The position numbers and the translations under genes were made by a program. The notes under the pieces were generated by a model. The model had not been told where the DNA came from. It ran no database searches and saw only the letters and a list, made by a program, of their open reading frames with translations. Shown here piece after piece: positions 16,586 to 25,640 of a DNA stretch of 64,000 nucleotides (position 1 is its first letter; every line of letters starts with the position of its first letter). Location of the stretch: NCBI GenBank assembly GCA_963734685.1, contig CAVTIC010000007.1, positions 1,280,532 through 1,344,531 on the forward strand. The letters are read 5' to 3'. This stretch comes from JAOUEA01 sp963734685. Its GTDB lineage: Bacteria; Actinomycetota; UBA4738; HRBIN12.

Positions 16586-18396
16586 TTCTTTCCCTTCGCT
16601 GCGCCCCCGTCGTCGACTCGGAGCGCCTGGATGAACGCTTCCTGCGGCACGTCGACCCTGCCCACCCGGCGCATGCGCTCCTTGCCCTTCTTCTGAGTCT
16701 CGAGCAGCTTCCGCTTGCGGGTGATGTCGCCGCCGTAACACTTGGCGAGCACGTCCTTGCGCTTGGCCTTCACCGTCTCGCGGGCGATGATCTTCGAGCC
16801 GATCGCCGCCTGCACCGCCACGTCGAACAGCTGCCGCGGGATCAGCTCTTTCAGCCGCTCCACCATGCGCTTGCCGTACACGTAGGCCTTGTCGCGATGC
16901 ACGATCGTGCTGAAGGCGTCGACAGGTTCGCCGTGCAGCAGCACGTCGACGCGCACGAGGTTCGACTCCTGGTAGCCCCACGGCTCGTAGTCGAGGCTCG
17001 CGTATCCCCGGGTGCCGGACTTCAGCTGATCGAAGAAGTCGAAGACGATCTCGGCCATCGGCAGCACGTAGTGCACCTCGACCCGCTCGGGCGTGAGGTA
17101 ACTCATGTCGACGAGCTCGCCGCGGCGTTCCTGACACAGGCCGAGCACGGCACCCAGGTAGTCCGAGGGCGTGATGATCGTGGCGAACACGACCGGTTCC
17201 TCGACCTTGTCGTGGTCCCCGCCCGGGGGCATCTCGGCGGGGTTGTGCACGACGATCATCTCGTCGCCACGGGATACGTGGAACTCCACGTTCGGGGCGG
17301 TCGCGATCAGCTCGAGGTCGAACTCGCGCTCGAGACGCTCCTTCACGATGTCCATGTGCAGCAGGCCGAGGAACCCGCACCGGAACCCGAACCCGAGCGC
17401 CCTGGACGTCTCGGGTTCGAAATGCAGGGCGGCGTCGGAGAGCTTCAGCTTGTCGAGCGCGTCACGCAGGTCGGCGTAGTCGCTGCCGTCGGCGGGGAAC
17501 AGGCCCGACCACACCATCGGCTTCGGCTCCCGGTACCCGGGAAGAGGCTCGGTCGCGCCCTGCTTGCCCGCCAGCGTGATCGTGTCACCGACCTTGGCGT
17601 GGTGCACGTCCTTGAGGCCGGTGACGAGGTAGCCGACCTCGCCGGGGCCGAGCTCGTGCACCGGCGTCGGCTCGGGAGCGTTCACGCCCGTCTCTTCCGC
17701 CTCGGACTCGACGTGCGTGGCGAACATCCGGATCCGGGCGTGCGACGGCAGCACGCCCTCCTGGACCCGGACGTACGTGATCACGCCGCGGTAGGGGTCG
17801 AACATGGAGTCGAAGATCAAGGCCTGCAGGGGCTTCCCCTCGTCGCCGACGGGCGAGGGCACGCGATCGATCACCGCGTGCAGCAGCTCGACGACCCCCT
17901 CTCCCGACTTCGCGCTGACATGCAAGATGTCTGCCGGGTCGCAGTCGAGCAGGTTCGCGAGCTCCTTCGTGCGCTGCTCGGGCTCGGCCGCGGGCAGGTC
18001 GATCTTGTTGAGTGCGGGCACGATCACGAGGCCGGCGTCGCGGGCCAGGTGGAAGTTCGCGAGGGTCTGTGCCTCGAGGCCCTGCGCGGCGTCGACGAGC
18101 AACACCGCGCCCTCGCACGCCTCGAGCGATCGGGAGACCTCGTAGGTGAAGTCAACGTGACCGGGTGTGTCGATCAGGTTCAGCTCGAAGCCCTCATGCA
18201 GCAGGCGTACGGACTGCGCCTTGATCGTGATGCCTCGCTCGCGCTCGAGGTCCATCTTGTCGAGGTACTGGGCACGCATCTCGCGACCTTCGACCGTATG
18301 GGTGACCTCGAGCAGACGATCGGCCAGGGTCGACTTCCCGTGGTCGATGTGCGCCACGATGCAGAAGTTGCGGATGTGGGAGGTGTCGGTGCTCAC
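16582..18396 (-). CDS. lepA: Elongation factor 4 (LepA), ribosome-associated GTPase
   Basis: A 604-residue translational GTPase. G1 is AHIDHGKST, G3 is DTPGHVDF and G4 is NKID. The EF-G-like middle domains follow, and the LepA-specific C-terminal domain ends with ETQKKGKERMRRVG. Normal length. It starts at GTG 18396, divergent from rpsT, and is translationally coupled to hemW. Confidence 0.98.
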   Translation of the reverse strand: MSTDTSHIRNFCIVAHIDHGKSTLADRLLEVTHTVEGREMRAQYLDKMDLERERGITIKAQSVRLLHEGFELNLIDTPGHVDFTYEVSRSLEACEGAVLLVDAAQGLEAQTLANFHLARDAGLVIVPALNKIDLPAAEPEQRTKELANLLDCDPADILHVSAKSGEGVVELLHAVIDRVPSPVGDEGKPLQALIFDSMFDPYRGVITYVRVQEGVLPSHARIRMFATHVESEAEETGVNAPEPTPVHELGPGEVGYLVTGLKDVHHAKVGDTITLAGKQGATEPLPGYREPKPMVWSGLFPADGSDYADLRDALDKLKLSDAALHFEPETSRALGFGFRCGFLGLLHMDIVKERLEREFDLELIATAPNVEFHVSRGDEMIVVHNPAEMPPGGDHDKVEEPVVFATIITPSDYLGAVLGLCQERRGELVDMSYLTPERVEVHYVLPMAEIVFDFFDQLKSGTRGYASLDYEPWGYQESNLVRVDVLLHGEPVDAFSTIVHRDKAYVYGKRMVERLKELIPRQLFDVAVQAAIGSKIIARETVKAKRKDVLAKCYGGDITRKRKLLETQKKGKERMRRVGRVDVPQEAFIQALRVDDGGAAKGKK

Positions 18397-18468
18397 GGTC
18401 CACCCATGGTACGGGCGGGCGAGGCAGCCGCGGCCGGGCGAAGCGCGACTGGTACGCTGGGCGGCCGT

Positions 18469-18747
18469 ATGGCGAACATCAAGTCACAGATCAAGCGGAA
18501 CAAGCAGAACGAGGTGCGCCGAGAGCGCAACAAGGCCGTTCGTTCGGCGCTGAAGACCTCGCAGAAGAAGGTGCAGGTCGCCGTCGCCGAGGGCGATGCC
18601 GAGGCCGCTCAGGACCGTGCCCGCGAGGCGAGCCGTGCCCTCGACAAGGCTGCCGGCAAAGGGGTCGTGCACAAGCGCACAGCCGCCCGCCACAAGAGCC
18701 GCCTCGCGAAGGCCGCCAACGCAACCGCTGCCGCCGTTTCCGAGTAG
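18469..18747 (+). CDS. rpsT: 30S ribosomal protein S20
   Basis: A 92-residue basic helical protein that binds 16S rRNA. The N-terminus ANIKSQIKRNKQNEVRRERN and the KGVVHKRTAARHKSRLAKA stretch are diagnostic. No clear Shine-Dalgarno precedes ATG 18469; a TACGCT box at 18453-18458 lies so close that a leaderless transcript is possible. It is divergent from lepA and near holA, as in many bacteria. Confidence 0.97.
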   Translation: MANIKSQIKRNKQNEVRRERNKAVRSALKTSQKKVQVAVAEGDAEAAQDRAREASRALDKAAGKGVVHKRTAARHKSRLAKAANATAAAVSE

Positions 18748-18789
18748 ACCTCCGTCCCTCCCCCGACGTTCCTCGCATAGGCTGCTGTC

Positions 18790-19302
18790 ATGGCGGCCTC
18801 ACCCGGTCGTTCCCCGTTCAGGGCCTACGTCGCGATGGCGGGCGTCGCGGTCGCGGTCTTCATCGGCGTCACGCTGATCTCCAGGCCCGCGGAGCGGCAG
18901 GCGGCGGAGCCCGATCGGTCGCTCGCCCTCGTCACCGATGCCACCACGCCGGCGCTCGAGCGCGACTTCCTGACGACGGTGCTCGGCCGGCCGCGGGTGT
19001 CCGACGCCCATCGATACTGCGACGACCGCGGATGCTGTCCCACCGTGCGAACCACCTTCGGCTCGACGGCGCCCACCAAGATCGTGATCGCGGCGTTCGA
19101 GGTGCAGGGGTACGTCGCGCGCCCCGGCGATCGCGACGTCGTGCGCGGCGGCCCGTTCCCGGCGGTTCGATGGACCGCCGAGCTCGACTACGCCGGTCGC
19201 TGGGAGTGGCGACGGGTCGAGGTTGCACGCGGCCCCGATGTCGACCGGCCGGACTGGCCCACCGTGTTCGTCGAGAGCTCCATCGCCTGCAGCGCAGACT
19301 GA
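18790..19302 (+). CDS. Hypothetical membrane-anchored protein
   Basis: A 170-residue protein without a recognised family. One N-terminal hydrophobic segment (AYVAMAGVAVAVFIGVTLIS, about residues 12-31) suggests a signal anchor with the rest outside the membrane. The outer part has a cysteine cluster (YCDDRGCCPTV) and a final cysteine (IACSAD), which could form disulfides. It follows rpsT by 42 bp and converges on holA with a 15-bp gap. Coding is supported by uniform GC3 bias and a clean frame. Confidence 0.6.
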   Translation: MAASPGRSPFRAYVAMAGVAVAVFIGVTLISRPAERQAAEPDRSLALVTDATTPALERDFLTTVLGRPRVSDAHRYCDDRGCCPTVRTTFGSTAPTKIVIAAFEVQGYVARPGDRDVVRGGPFPAVRWTAELDYAGRWEWRRVEVARGPDVDRPDWPTVFVESSIACSAD

Positions 19303-19317
19303 CGATCGGCTCCGGCC

Positions 19318-20256
19318 TCAGCCGGCGGCGATCGCGACGACGAGCGTCGGCATCACGACGTCACCGGACGCTCCCGACTTCAGCGCGCGATCGGCCTCGG
19401 TCACCCGCTCGTGCAGGCGGAGCAACTGACCCATCGAGAAGTTGTTGGCTTGCTGTCGGTATCGCTTTGCCTGCCAGTCGAACCGCAGCCCGGCCCGCTT
19501 GGCGAGCTCCGCCGGCGGCATGCGGTCGGGCATCGAGCTCACGCGGATCAGATCGCGCAATCGGCTCGAGACACCGCCGAGCACCTTCAGCGGATCGTCG
19601 CCGCCCTCCTCGATCGACCGCCATGAGCGGATCGCGCCGGAGAGGTCGCGCGAGAAGGCCCGGTCGCAGAGGTCCCACACCTTCTGCTCACCCAATCCGC
19701 GGAACTGCTGGGCGACGACGGCGGGTGTGACCCGCTGGTCCGGGAACGCCGCCGCGAGTTGCTGGAGAGCGGCCACGAGTCGACCGGGCTCCTCGCCCAG
19801 CGTCTCGACGAGAACGCGCGCGGCCGGCACCGAGAGGTCGAGACCGAGTGCGTCGGCTCGACGGGCGAGCCATGGCTCGAGGTCCTTCCGCTTGATCTCG
19901 ACGTGCACCACGTCGCCGACGGGCTTCACCAGCTTGTCGAGCGTTGCAGGCACCTTCCCCCGCTCGGCCACCTGACAGCAGATCACCAGCAGCGCCTCGG
20001 GGTCGGGCGCACCCAGGTAGGCCCCGAGCTCGGTCGTGGCATCCTTGGTGAGCGAGCGAGCGTCGTTGATCAGCAGCGCCCGCGATTCGCCGAAGAGCGA
20101 GGGCGTCGCGAGGTCCTGCAGCTCTCCTCCGTGCCACTCGCCGGCGTCGACCTCGGTGGGGTAGACCTCGCCGAGGCGAGCGAACGCGGCCTCGCGCAGC
20201 AGGAAGGCATCCTCCCCCCAGAGCAGCGCGATCGGAGCCTGTGACCGGGCCGGCAT
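19318..20256 (-). CDS. holA: DNA polymerase III subunit delta
   Basis: A 312-residue clamp-loader subunit that opens the beta sliding clamp. It begins PIALLWGEDAFLLREA, the usual HolA N-terminus, and keeps the AAA-like fold with the family's C-terminal collar helices (VWDLCDRAF, then LIRVSSM and KRYRQQANNFS). ATG 20256 is preferred over an upstream in-frame start because the family motif begins within 10 residues. The position downstream of comEC is conserved, although comEC-derived repeats and a kinase gene intervene here. Confidence 0.93.
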   Translation of the reverse strand: MPARSQAPIALLWGEDAFLLREAAFARLGEVYPTEVDAGEWHGGELQDLATPSLFGESRALLINDARSLTKDATTELGAYLGAPDPEALLVICCQVAERGKVPATLDKLVKPVGDVVHVEIKRKDLEPWLARRADALGLDLSVPAARVLVETLGEEPGRLVAALQQLAAAFPDQRVTPAVVAQQFRGLGEQKVWDLCDRAFSRDLSGAIRSWRSIEEGGDDPLKVLGGVSSRLRDLIRVSSMPDRMPPAELAKRAGLRFDWQAKRYRQQANNFSMGQLLRLHERVTEADRALKSGASGDVVMPTLVVAIAAG

Positions 20257-20320
20257 GGGTGGATGGTACCGCGTGGCCGTGACGCGCTTCGACGGTGCGC
20301 CGCCGGGCAGGAGCAACGGC

Positions 20321-20440
20321 TCAGCGCTCGCCCGTCACCACCGCGACCCCGTCGTTGACCGTGACCGTGCCGTGCTCGTCGGTTCGCCACACCGCCGAGC
20401 CGGCCTCGGCGAGCGCGTCGAGCGTGGTGGGTAACGACCA
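20321..20440 (-). repeat. comEC 3'-end copy A (fragment)
   Basis: On the minus strand this encodes PTTLDALAEAGSAVWRTDEH and then VTVNDGVAVVTGER followed by TGA (20321-20323). It matches the last ~40 residues of ComEC. Bases 20360-20431 agree with copy B (20688-20759) at about 70 of 72 positions. Upstream of it the frame changes to an unrelated peptide-like stretch (20440-20597, containing EGGYYAIGNAGSNGVTSFAV) that I cannot identify. Confidence 0.7.
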
Positions 20441-20597
20441 GCGAACCCGCGGACGTGGACACCTCGATCGTCCACAACCAGCACCTTCAACACGGCGAAA
20501 GAGGTCACACCGTTCGAGCCCGCGTTGCCGATCGCGTAGTAGCCGCCTTCAGCGGCGGGATCATGCACGGTGTGGACGATACTTGGCGTTCACGCTC

Positions 20598-20806
20598 GGT
20601 GCGCGAGCGAGACCTCCCTGGACGGGCTCGTGTTGGTCATCCTCAACGTTCGGCAACGATGGTGGGCACCCCACCCTGGAAGGCGACCGTAACCGTGCCG
20701 TGCTCGTCGGTTCGCCACACCACCGAGCCGGCCTCGGCGAGCGCGTCGAGCGTGGTGGGCACCGGGTGCGCGAGCGTTCGGGAATGTACCTCGAAGCGAG
20801 GCGCCC
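20598..20806 (-). repeat. comEC 3'-end copy B with flank
   Basis: On the minus strand it encodes HPVPTTLDALAEAGSVVWRT and FQGGVPTIVAER with a stop at 20643-20645, matching the ComEC C-terminus. Its downstream flank GTGCGCGAGCGAGACCTCC (plus strand, 20598) recurs after comEC at 21352. The copy begins immediately after the stop of the kinase gene at 20807. Confidence 0.72.
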
Positions 20807-21310
20807 CTAGGAGGTCGTCATCGGGCGCGACGCGATCGCGGTCAGGTCGGCGACGATGTCGGCGAGCGGTCGGCTGGCATCCAGCTCATGCGTGCAGCCC
20901 TCCCTGAGGAGCGGCTCGACCCTGGCGAGGTCATCCAAGATCATCGCTCGTTCCAATGGAGTCTTCCCGTAGTTGTTCGTCGTTCTGCGTGCGACCCGGT
21001 CAAGGATCACGTCAGCAGGGGCGCTGAGCAGGACGACCGCGTTGAAACGGTCGTAGAACTTCGACTGGTTCCTCACGCACCCTTCAACGAAGAGCGAGCG
21101 ACCATCATCGGAGTCCAGCAGCCCGGTGATCCTTTCCTCGACCCAGAGCCACTCCCCGCGGTGCAACTCGTCGGAGGACTCAACATACTCGCGATACTCG
21201 CGCCAGCCCGGATCACCGGTGTCGACGACGCGATAACCGCGTCGGCCAAGTTCGGCGAGAGCCGACGACTTGCCGGTTCCCGACATCCCAGTCACCAAGA
21301 CCCTCGACAT
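20807..21310 (-). CDS. Small P-loop kinase-like ATPase
   Basis: A 167-residue AAA_18/shikimate-kinase-like protein. The P-loop is GMSGTGKSSALAEL at residues 7-20, and the core is an NMP-kinase-like fold with a lid-like arginine region (RVARRTTNNYGKTPLERA). The substrate is unknown; small-molecule or nucleoside kinase is the safest description. It is not part of the conserved comEC-holA order: it lies between two direct copies of the comEC 3' end (20598-20806 and 21352-21530), which suggests later insertion or capture. Confidence 0.75.
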   Translation of the reverse strand: MSRVLVTGMSGTGKSSALAELGRRGYRVVDTGDPGWREYREYVESSDELHRGEWLWVEERITGLLDSDDGRSLFVEGCVRNQSKFYDRFNAVVLLSAPADVILDRVARRTTNNYGKTPLERAMILDDLARVEPLLREGCTHELDASRPLADIVADLTAIASRPMTTS

Positions 21311-21351
21311 CAGGGACGACCCTACCGAGTGTCAAGCGACGACGTGCCCGT

Positions 21352-21530
21352 GTGCGCGAGCGAGACCTCCTCGCGGACACGTACCACGAGTCATCGTCAG
21401 CGTTCGGCGACGACGGAGGGCACGCCACCCTGGAACGTGACGGTGATCGTGCCGTGTTGGTCGGTGCGCCAGATCTGGGCACCCGTCGCGGCGATCGCGT
21501 CGAGGGTCGAGGGAACCGGATGGCCGTAGG
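21352..21530 (-). repeat. comEC 3'-end original copy C with flank
   Basis: Contains the last ~45 codons of comEC and the downstream flank GTGCGCGAGCGAGACCTCC at 21352-21370, which is repeated at 20598. Copies A and B are much closer to each other than either is to this one, so the duplicates did not come simply from a recent copy of the resident comEC. Confidence 0.65.
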
Positions 21531-23808
21531 TGTTCTCACCCACGCTCACCACCGCGACCGGTGCGGCGACCGCCTGGAAGAACTCGGCGACGGAGGTCGC
21601 CGCGCCGTGGTGCGGGACCTTGAGCAGGTCGGCGCGCAGGTCGAGCCCGCGATCGACGCTCTGATCCAGCAGCCACTCCTGGGCGGGCTCCTCGGGCTCG
21701 GTGGCGAAGAGCACGACGTCGTCGCCTCGGGTCATCCTGATCACGAGCGCGTCGTTGTTCGTGTCGGACTCGGTGCCCGTCCAGCACTCGTGCGGGGAGA
21801 GCACGTCGAGGCGCACATCGCCGACCGTGAAGGACTCGCCCGCCCACGGGGTGTGCACCTCGATGTCCTCGTCGGCGATCGCGCGGTCGAGGTCGACCTG
21901 CAGGGCCGAGGTCGAGGGGCAGCCGGGTTGCAGCACCAGCCCCACCTGGAACCGCGCGAGGACCGACGGCAGCCCGACCACGTGGTCGGCGTGAGGATGG
22001 CTCGCGACCACGACGTCGAGGCGCTTCACGCCGAGCGCCGCCAGCTCGGTGGCGACCTGCTCCTCATCGGGGCCGCCGTCGACGAGCATCGTGACGCCGG
22101 CCGGGCTGGTCACGAGCGCCGCGTCGCCTTGCCCGACGTCGAGGAACCGCACCGTGAGCGACCGAGGTGGACCCACCGACACGGCTGAGTTCCAGACGAG
22201 CAGCGGCGCGAGCACGACTCCAGCGATCACGACGCTCCGGGGCGGTTTCCAGCCGGTTCGCAGCGCCACCGTCAGGGCGATGACGAGACCCGTGCCGACC
22301 ACGAGCACGATCGGCCCGCCGCTCGAGGTGACGTGCGCTACCGGGGCCCGACCCGCGACGTTCGCGATCAGCTCGAGCGCGCGCATCGGCACCTGCGCCG
22401 CGAGACCGGCCATGTGCCCGAGCGGCTCGGAGACGATGCCCGATCCGGCCGCGACGAGGCCGAGCAGCAGCGAAGGCGCGACCGTGGGCGCGGCGATCAC
22501 GTTGGCCATCAGCGTGACGCCCGGCACGTCGTGGAAGTGGAAGAGCAGGATCGGCGTGACCCCGAGTTGTGCCGCGAGCGTGGTACCGGCGGCCGCAGCG
22601 ATCGGCGTGGGGGCGGCCCGTGCGAACCGTTCACCGAGCGGGGCGGCCATCGCCACCATGCCGGCCGTCGCCGTGACCGAGAGCTGGAACCCGATCGAGC
22701 GCACCAGCACCGGCTGCAGGATGAGCAGCACCATGACCGCGCCCGACAGGACGACAGCGGTCGATCGAGCGCGTCCGAGCACCAGACCGATCAGGGTGAG
22801 CGAGGCCATCGCCCCGGCGCGCATGACCGACGGCTCGGCCCCGGTGAGCACCACGATGAACGCAACCGTGGCGATCCCGATCGCGACCTGGGCGGGCCTC
22901 GGCAGCCCGAGCATCATCACGAGCGCGAGCACCGGGCCGAGCACCATCGCGACGTTGCCGCCGGAGACCACGAGCAGGTGCGTGAGCCCGGTTGCCTTGA
23001 AGTCCCGTTCGACCCCCGGGTCGAGGTTCGAGTCGTCGCCCAGCGCGAGGCCCATGAGCAACCCGGCTTCACGCGGTGGGAAGACCGCCTCGATGGAACG
23101 ACCGACGACGGTGCGCACGGCCTGCGTCGCCCGGACGAACGGGTTGGGCGACCCGCCCAGACGCTCGACCTCGGAGGCTCGCAGCGTCACCGCGACGCCC
23201 TTCGCGTGCAGGGCATCGAGGAAGTCTGCGTCGTCGGGCACCTGGAGCGACCCCTCGACCCGGACGAGATCGCCGCGGACGACCGGAGGCGGTGCATCGT
23301 CGCCCGAGAGCCACACGGTCTCGCCCAGCTCGCTCGCGGTGGCATCGGCCAGCCGGACGATCCGGACATCGGCGAGCGCGTGCCAGCCGAGGGCGCCGGG
23401 TCTCGGATCTTCGCGCAGCGTCGCCTCGACCTCCACGCGATCGGGGGCGAGGGACGCCAGCGGCGACGACTCGAGCCGCCGGTCGGCGAGCAGCGCCCAC
23501 GACATCCCGACCGCCATCACGCCACCGAGCAGCAGCGCCGTCACGGAGAGCGCGGACGCACCCCACGCTCGTCGCGGTGCCGAGACGCGTCGCACGGCGT
23601 CGGGTGGTAATCGGCCGGATGGCACGAGACCGGCGTCGGCCACTGGGTCGGCGCCACGCACCGCGGGCGCCGCGAGAGCCGCAGCCGCGAGAGCCGCGAG
23701 CCCCAATACCCCCGGCACCCATGCCGGCCACGGATCGCCCGGACCGAACCCGACCAGGAGCCCGGCCCACATCGCCCCGGTGGCCGCCGGGAGGAGCCAG
23801 GCGCTCAC
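21397..23808 (-). CDS. comEC: ComEC/Rec2 competence DNA channel with metallo-beta-lactamase domain
   Basis: An 803-residue multi-pass membrane protein that moves single-stranded DNA into the cell in natural transformation. The competence core has many helices and the family motif GLTHLLVVSGGNVAM. The C-terminal metallo-beta-lactamase domain has DVGQGDAALV, SHPHADHVVGL and VPHHGAATS, so the metal site is complete. GTG 23808 overlaps the comEA stop. The order comEA, comEC, holA is conserved in actinobacteria. The extreme 3' end exists in two further partial copies downstream. Confidence 0.95.
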   Translation of the reverse strand: MSAWLLPAATGAMWAGLLVGFGPGDPWPAWVPGVLGLAALAAAALAAPAVRGADPVADAGLVPSGRLPPDAVRRVSAPRRAWGASALSVTALLLGGVMAVGMSWALLADRRLESSPLASLAPDRVEVEATLREDPRPGALGWHALADVRIVRLADATASELGETVWLSGDDAPPPVVRGDLVRVEGSLQVPDDADFLDALHAKGVAVTLRASEVERLGGSPNPFVRATQAVRTVVGRSIEAVFPPREAGLLMGLALGDDSNLDPGVERDFKATGLTHLLVVSGGNVAMVLGPVLALVMMLGLPRPAQVAIGIATVAFIVVLTGAEPSVMRAGAMASLTLIGLVLGRARSTAVVLSGAVMVLLILQPVLVRSIGFQLSVTATAGMVAMAAPLGERFARAAPTPIAAAAGTTLAAQLGVTPILLFHFHDVPGVTLMANVIAAPTVAPSLLLGLVAAGSGIVSEPLGHMAGLAAQVPMRALELIANVAGRAPVAHVTSSGGPIVLVVGTGLVIALTVALRTGWKPPRSVVIAGVVLAPLLVWNSAVSVGPPRSLTVRFLDVGQGDAALVTSPAGVTMLVDGGPDEEQVATELAALGVKRLDVVVASHPHADHVVGLPSVLARFQVGLVLQPGCPSTSALQVDLDRAIADEDIEVHTPWAGESFTVGDVRLDVLSPHECWTGTESDTNNDALVIRMTRGDDVVLFATEPEEPAQEWLLDQSVDRGLDLRADLLKVPHHGAATSVAEFFQAVAAPVAVVSVGENTYGHPVPSTLDAIAATGAQIWRTDQHGTITVTFQGGVPSVVAER

Positions 23809-24419
23809 ACCGTGACCTGGTCGCGGATCTCCTCGAGGGTCGCCGGTCCGATGCCGCTGACGCTCTCGAGATCGTCGACCGAGGCGAACGGACCGTTCTC
23901 GGTCCGGTAGTCGACGATCGCACCCGCGAGCACCTCGCCGATGCCCGAGAGCGTCTCGAGCTCGGTCGCGCTCGCGGTGTTGATGTTGATCGGTCCGCCG
24001 CTGACGGCGCCCGAGCCGATCGCCCCCGGCACCACCGCCGTCGCTCCGTCCGCCCCTTGCTTGGGCACGATCACCTGCGTGCCGTCGGTGAGCGGCGCGG
24101 CGAGGTTCAGGACGCTGAGGTCGGCGCCGTTGCGAGCCCCCCCGGCCCGCTCGACGGCGTCGATCACGCGATCGCCTTGGACGAACTCGTAGACCCCCGG
24201 CTCGTGCACCCATCCGGTGACGTCGACGATGATCGGCGGCCCGGCCGGCGACGGGGAGGCGACCGCGGGAGCGGCGCCAGCGCCGGCGGACGCGACGGCC
24301 GGTGCGCCCGTCGGAGCCGAGCCGCCGGCCGTGATCGCCACGGGTTTCGGCAGCGAACGCACGTACCACAGCCCCGCCCCCGCCATGGTCACCGCGATCA
24401 CGACGACGAGCCCCACCAA
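23805..24419 (-). CDS. comEA: ComEA-like DNA receptor (SLBB and helix-hairpin-helix)
   Basis: A 204-residue membrane-anchored DNA-binding protein. An N-terminal helix (VGLVVVIAVTMAGAGLWYV) is followed by an Ala/Gly-rich linker. An SLBB domain (VTGWVHEPGVYEFVQGDRVI) and a C-terminal double helix-hairpin-helix (INTASATELETLSGIGEVLA) complete it. It presents double-stranded DNA to ComEC. An in-frame TAG upstream leaves only TTG 24419 or GTG 24416 as starts, although the codons between (SIKERLETLSRGE) look like a native ComEA N-terminus, so a non-standard start is possible. Confidence 0.92.
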   Translation of the reverse strand: MVGLVVVIAVTMAGAGLWYVRSLPKPVAITAGGSAPTGAPAVASAGAGAAPAVASPSPAGPPIIVDVTGWVHEPGVYEFVQGDRVIDAVERAGGARNGADLSVLNLAAPLTDGTQVIVPKQGADGATAVVPGAIGSGAVSGGPININTASATELETLSGIGEVLAGAIVDYRTENGPFASVDDLESVSGIGPATLEEIRDQVTV

Positions 24420-24566
24420 CTCCCCTCGAGAGAGCGTCTCGAGCCGTTCCTTGATACTCCATCGCGCACGCTACCGGGGCGTCGGCCGCGGTCGTTCCGT
24501 GACGGCCGTCACGGTCAAGCGAGGCAGGTCTCGCGTCCGCGGGCGGGATGTGTTTGCATCGTCGAC

Positions 24567-25640
24567 ATGGAGCGGCGCATCGCGCCGACGGCATCGGGCT
24601 CGACGAGCTCGCACAAGCGACCCGTAACCACGGGATGCCGCTCGAGGCCCTGCGCGCCGACATCACGCCCGTCGGCATGCACTACTTACTGATCCACTAC
24701 GACGTGCCGTTCGTCGATCCGGAGGCCCACATCCTCACCCTCGAGGGCTTCGACGAACCGGTGAGCCTCGGCATCGCGATCTCCGGGCGCGGCCGCGTCG
24801 TGACTGCGCCTGTCACGTTCGAGTGCGCCGGGAACGGGCGCGCCCTGTTCGAGACGCGGCCGGTGAGCCAACCGTGGCTGCTCGAGGCTGTCGGCACCGC
24901 GGAGTGGACGGGCACGCCCGCTCGCCCCACTCTTGCACGAGGCGGGCGTCGCCCGATGGCGACCGTGGAGATCGTCTTCACCGGCTCGATCGAGGGGTGG
25001 AAGGGGACGAGGAACAGGCGTACGAGCGGAGCCTGGCCGCTCGACGAGGCGCTGCGTGGCGACGTCCTGCGTGACCGTACGAGATGAACGGACAACCTCT
25101 GCTCCCCCAGCACGGCGCGCCCGCTGCGCCTCGTCGTTCCCGGCTGGTACGGCATGACGAACGTGAAGTGGCTCGTCGCGCATCACCGCGATCGCCGAAC
25201 CGTACGACGGCTATCAGAACGTGATCGGCTACCGCATGCGCACCGATCCAGACGAGCCCGGCGACCCTGTGTCACGGATCAGGGTGCGGTCCCTGATGGT
25301 GCCGCCCGGCGTGCCGACGTTCCCCGAGCGCGATCGCGTGCTCGCCCCTGGTCGGGTGACGCTCGAAGGGCGAGCTTGGTCGGGGTCGGACCCGATCGAC
25401 CGCGTGGAGGTCAGCCTCGACGCCGGCTCGACCTGGGCCGACGCGTCGGTCGGGCCTGCATGGCTCGCCATGCGTGGCATCACTGGACCTTCAGGTGGAC
25501 CGCGACCCCTGGCGTGCACGACCTGGCCTGCCGGGCGACCGACGCGATCAGGCGCGACCCAGCCCTTGGAACCCGAGCCCAACCTCGGTGGCTATGCCAA
25601 CAACGCGGTGCACCGGGTGCGGGTCACCGTGAACTGGTTG
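24567..25640 (+). pseudogene. Sulfite-oxidase family molybdopterin enzyme, multiply frameshifted
   Basis: Pieces in all three frames join into one enzyme: LEALRADITPVGMHYLLIHY, TFECAGNGRALFETRP (with the molybdenum-ligating Cys), PLRLVVPGWYGMTNVKWL and, near the end, NNAVHRVRVTV. These are the Mo-cofactor and Mo-co dimerisation domains of a ~350-residue sulfite-oxidase-like protein. At least five frame changes occur (near 24590, 24785, 24940, 25050 and 25180, with more after 25470), and the tail runs into the convergent leuS. This is more than isolated sequencing errors elsewhere in this part would give, so I call a decayed gene. A second, intact molybdopterin oxidoreductase exists at 57903-59099. 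Confidence 0.78.
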
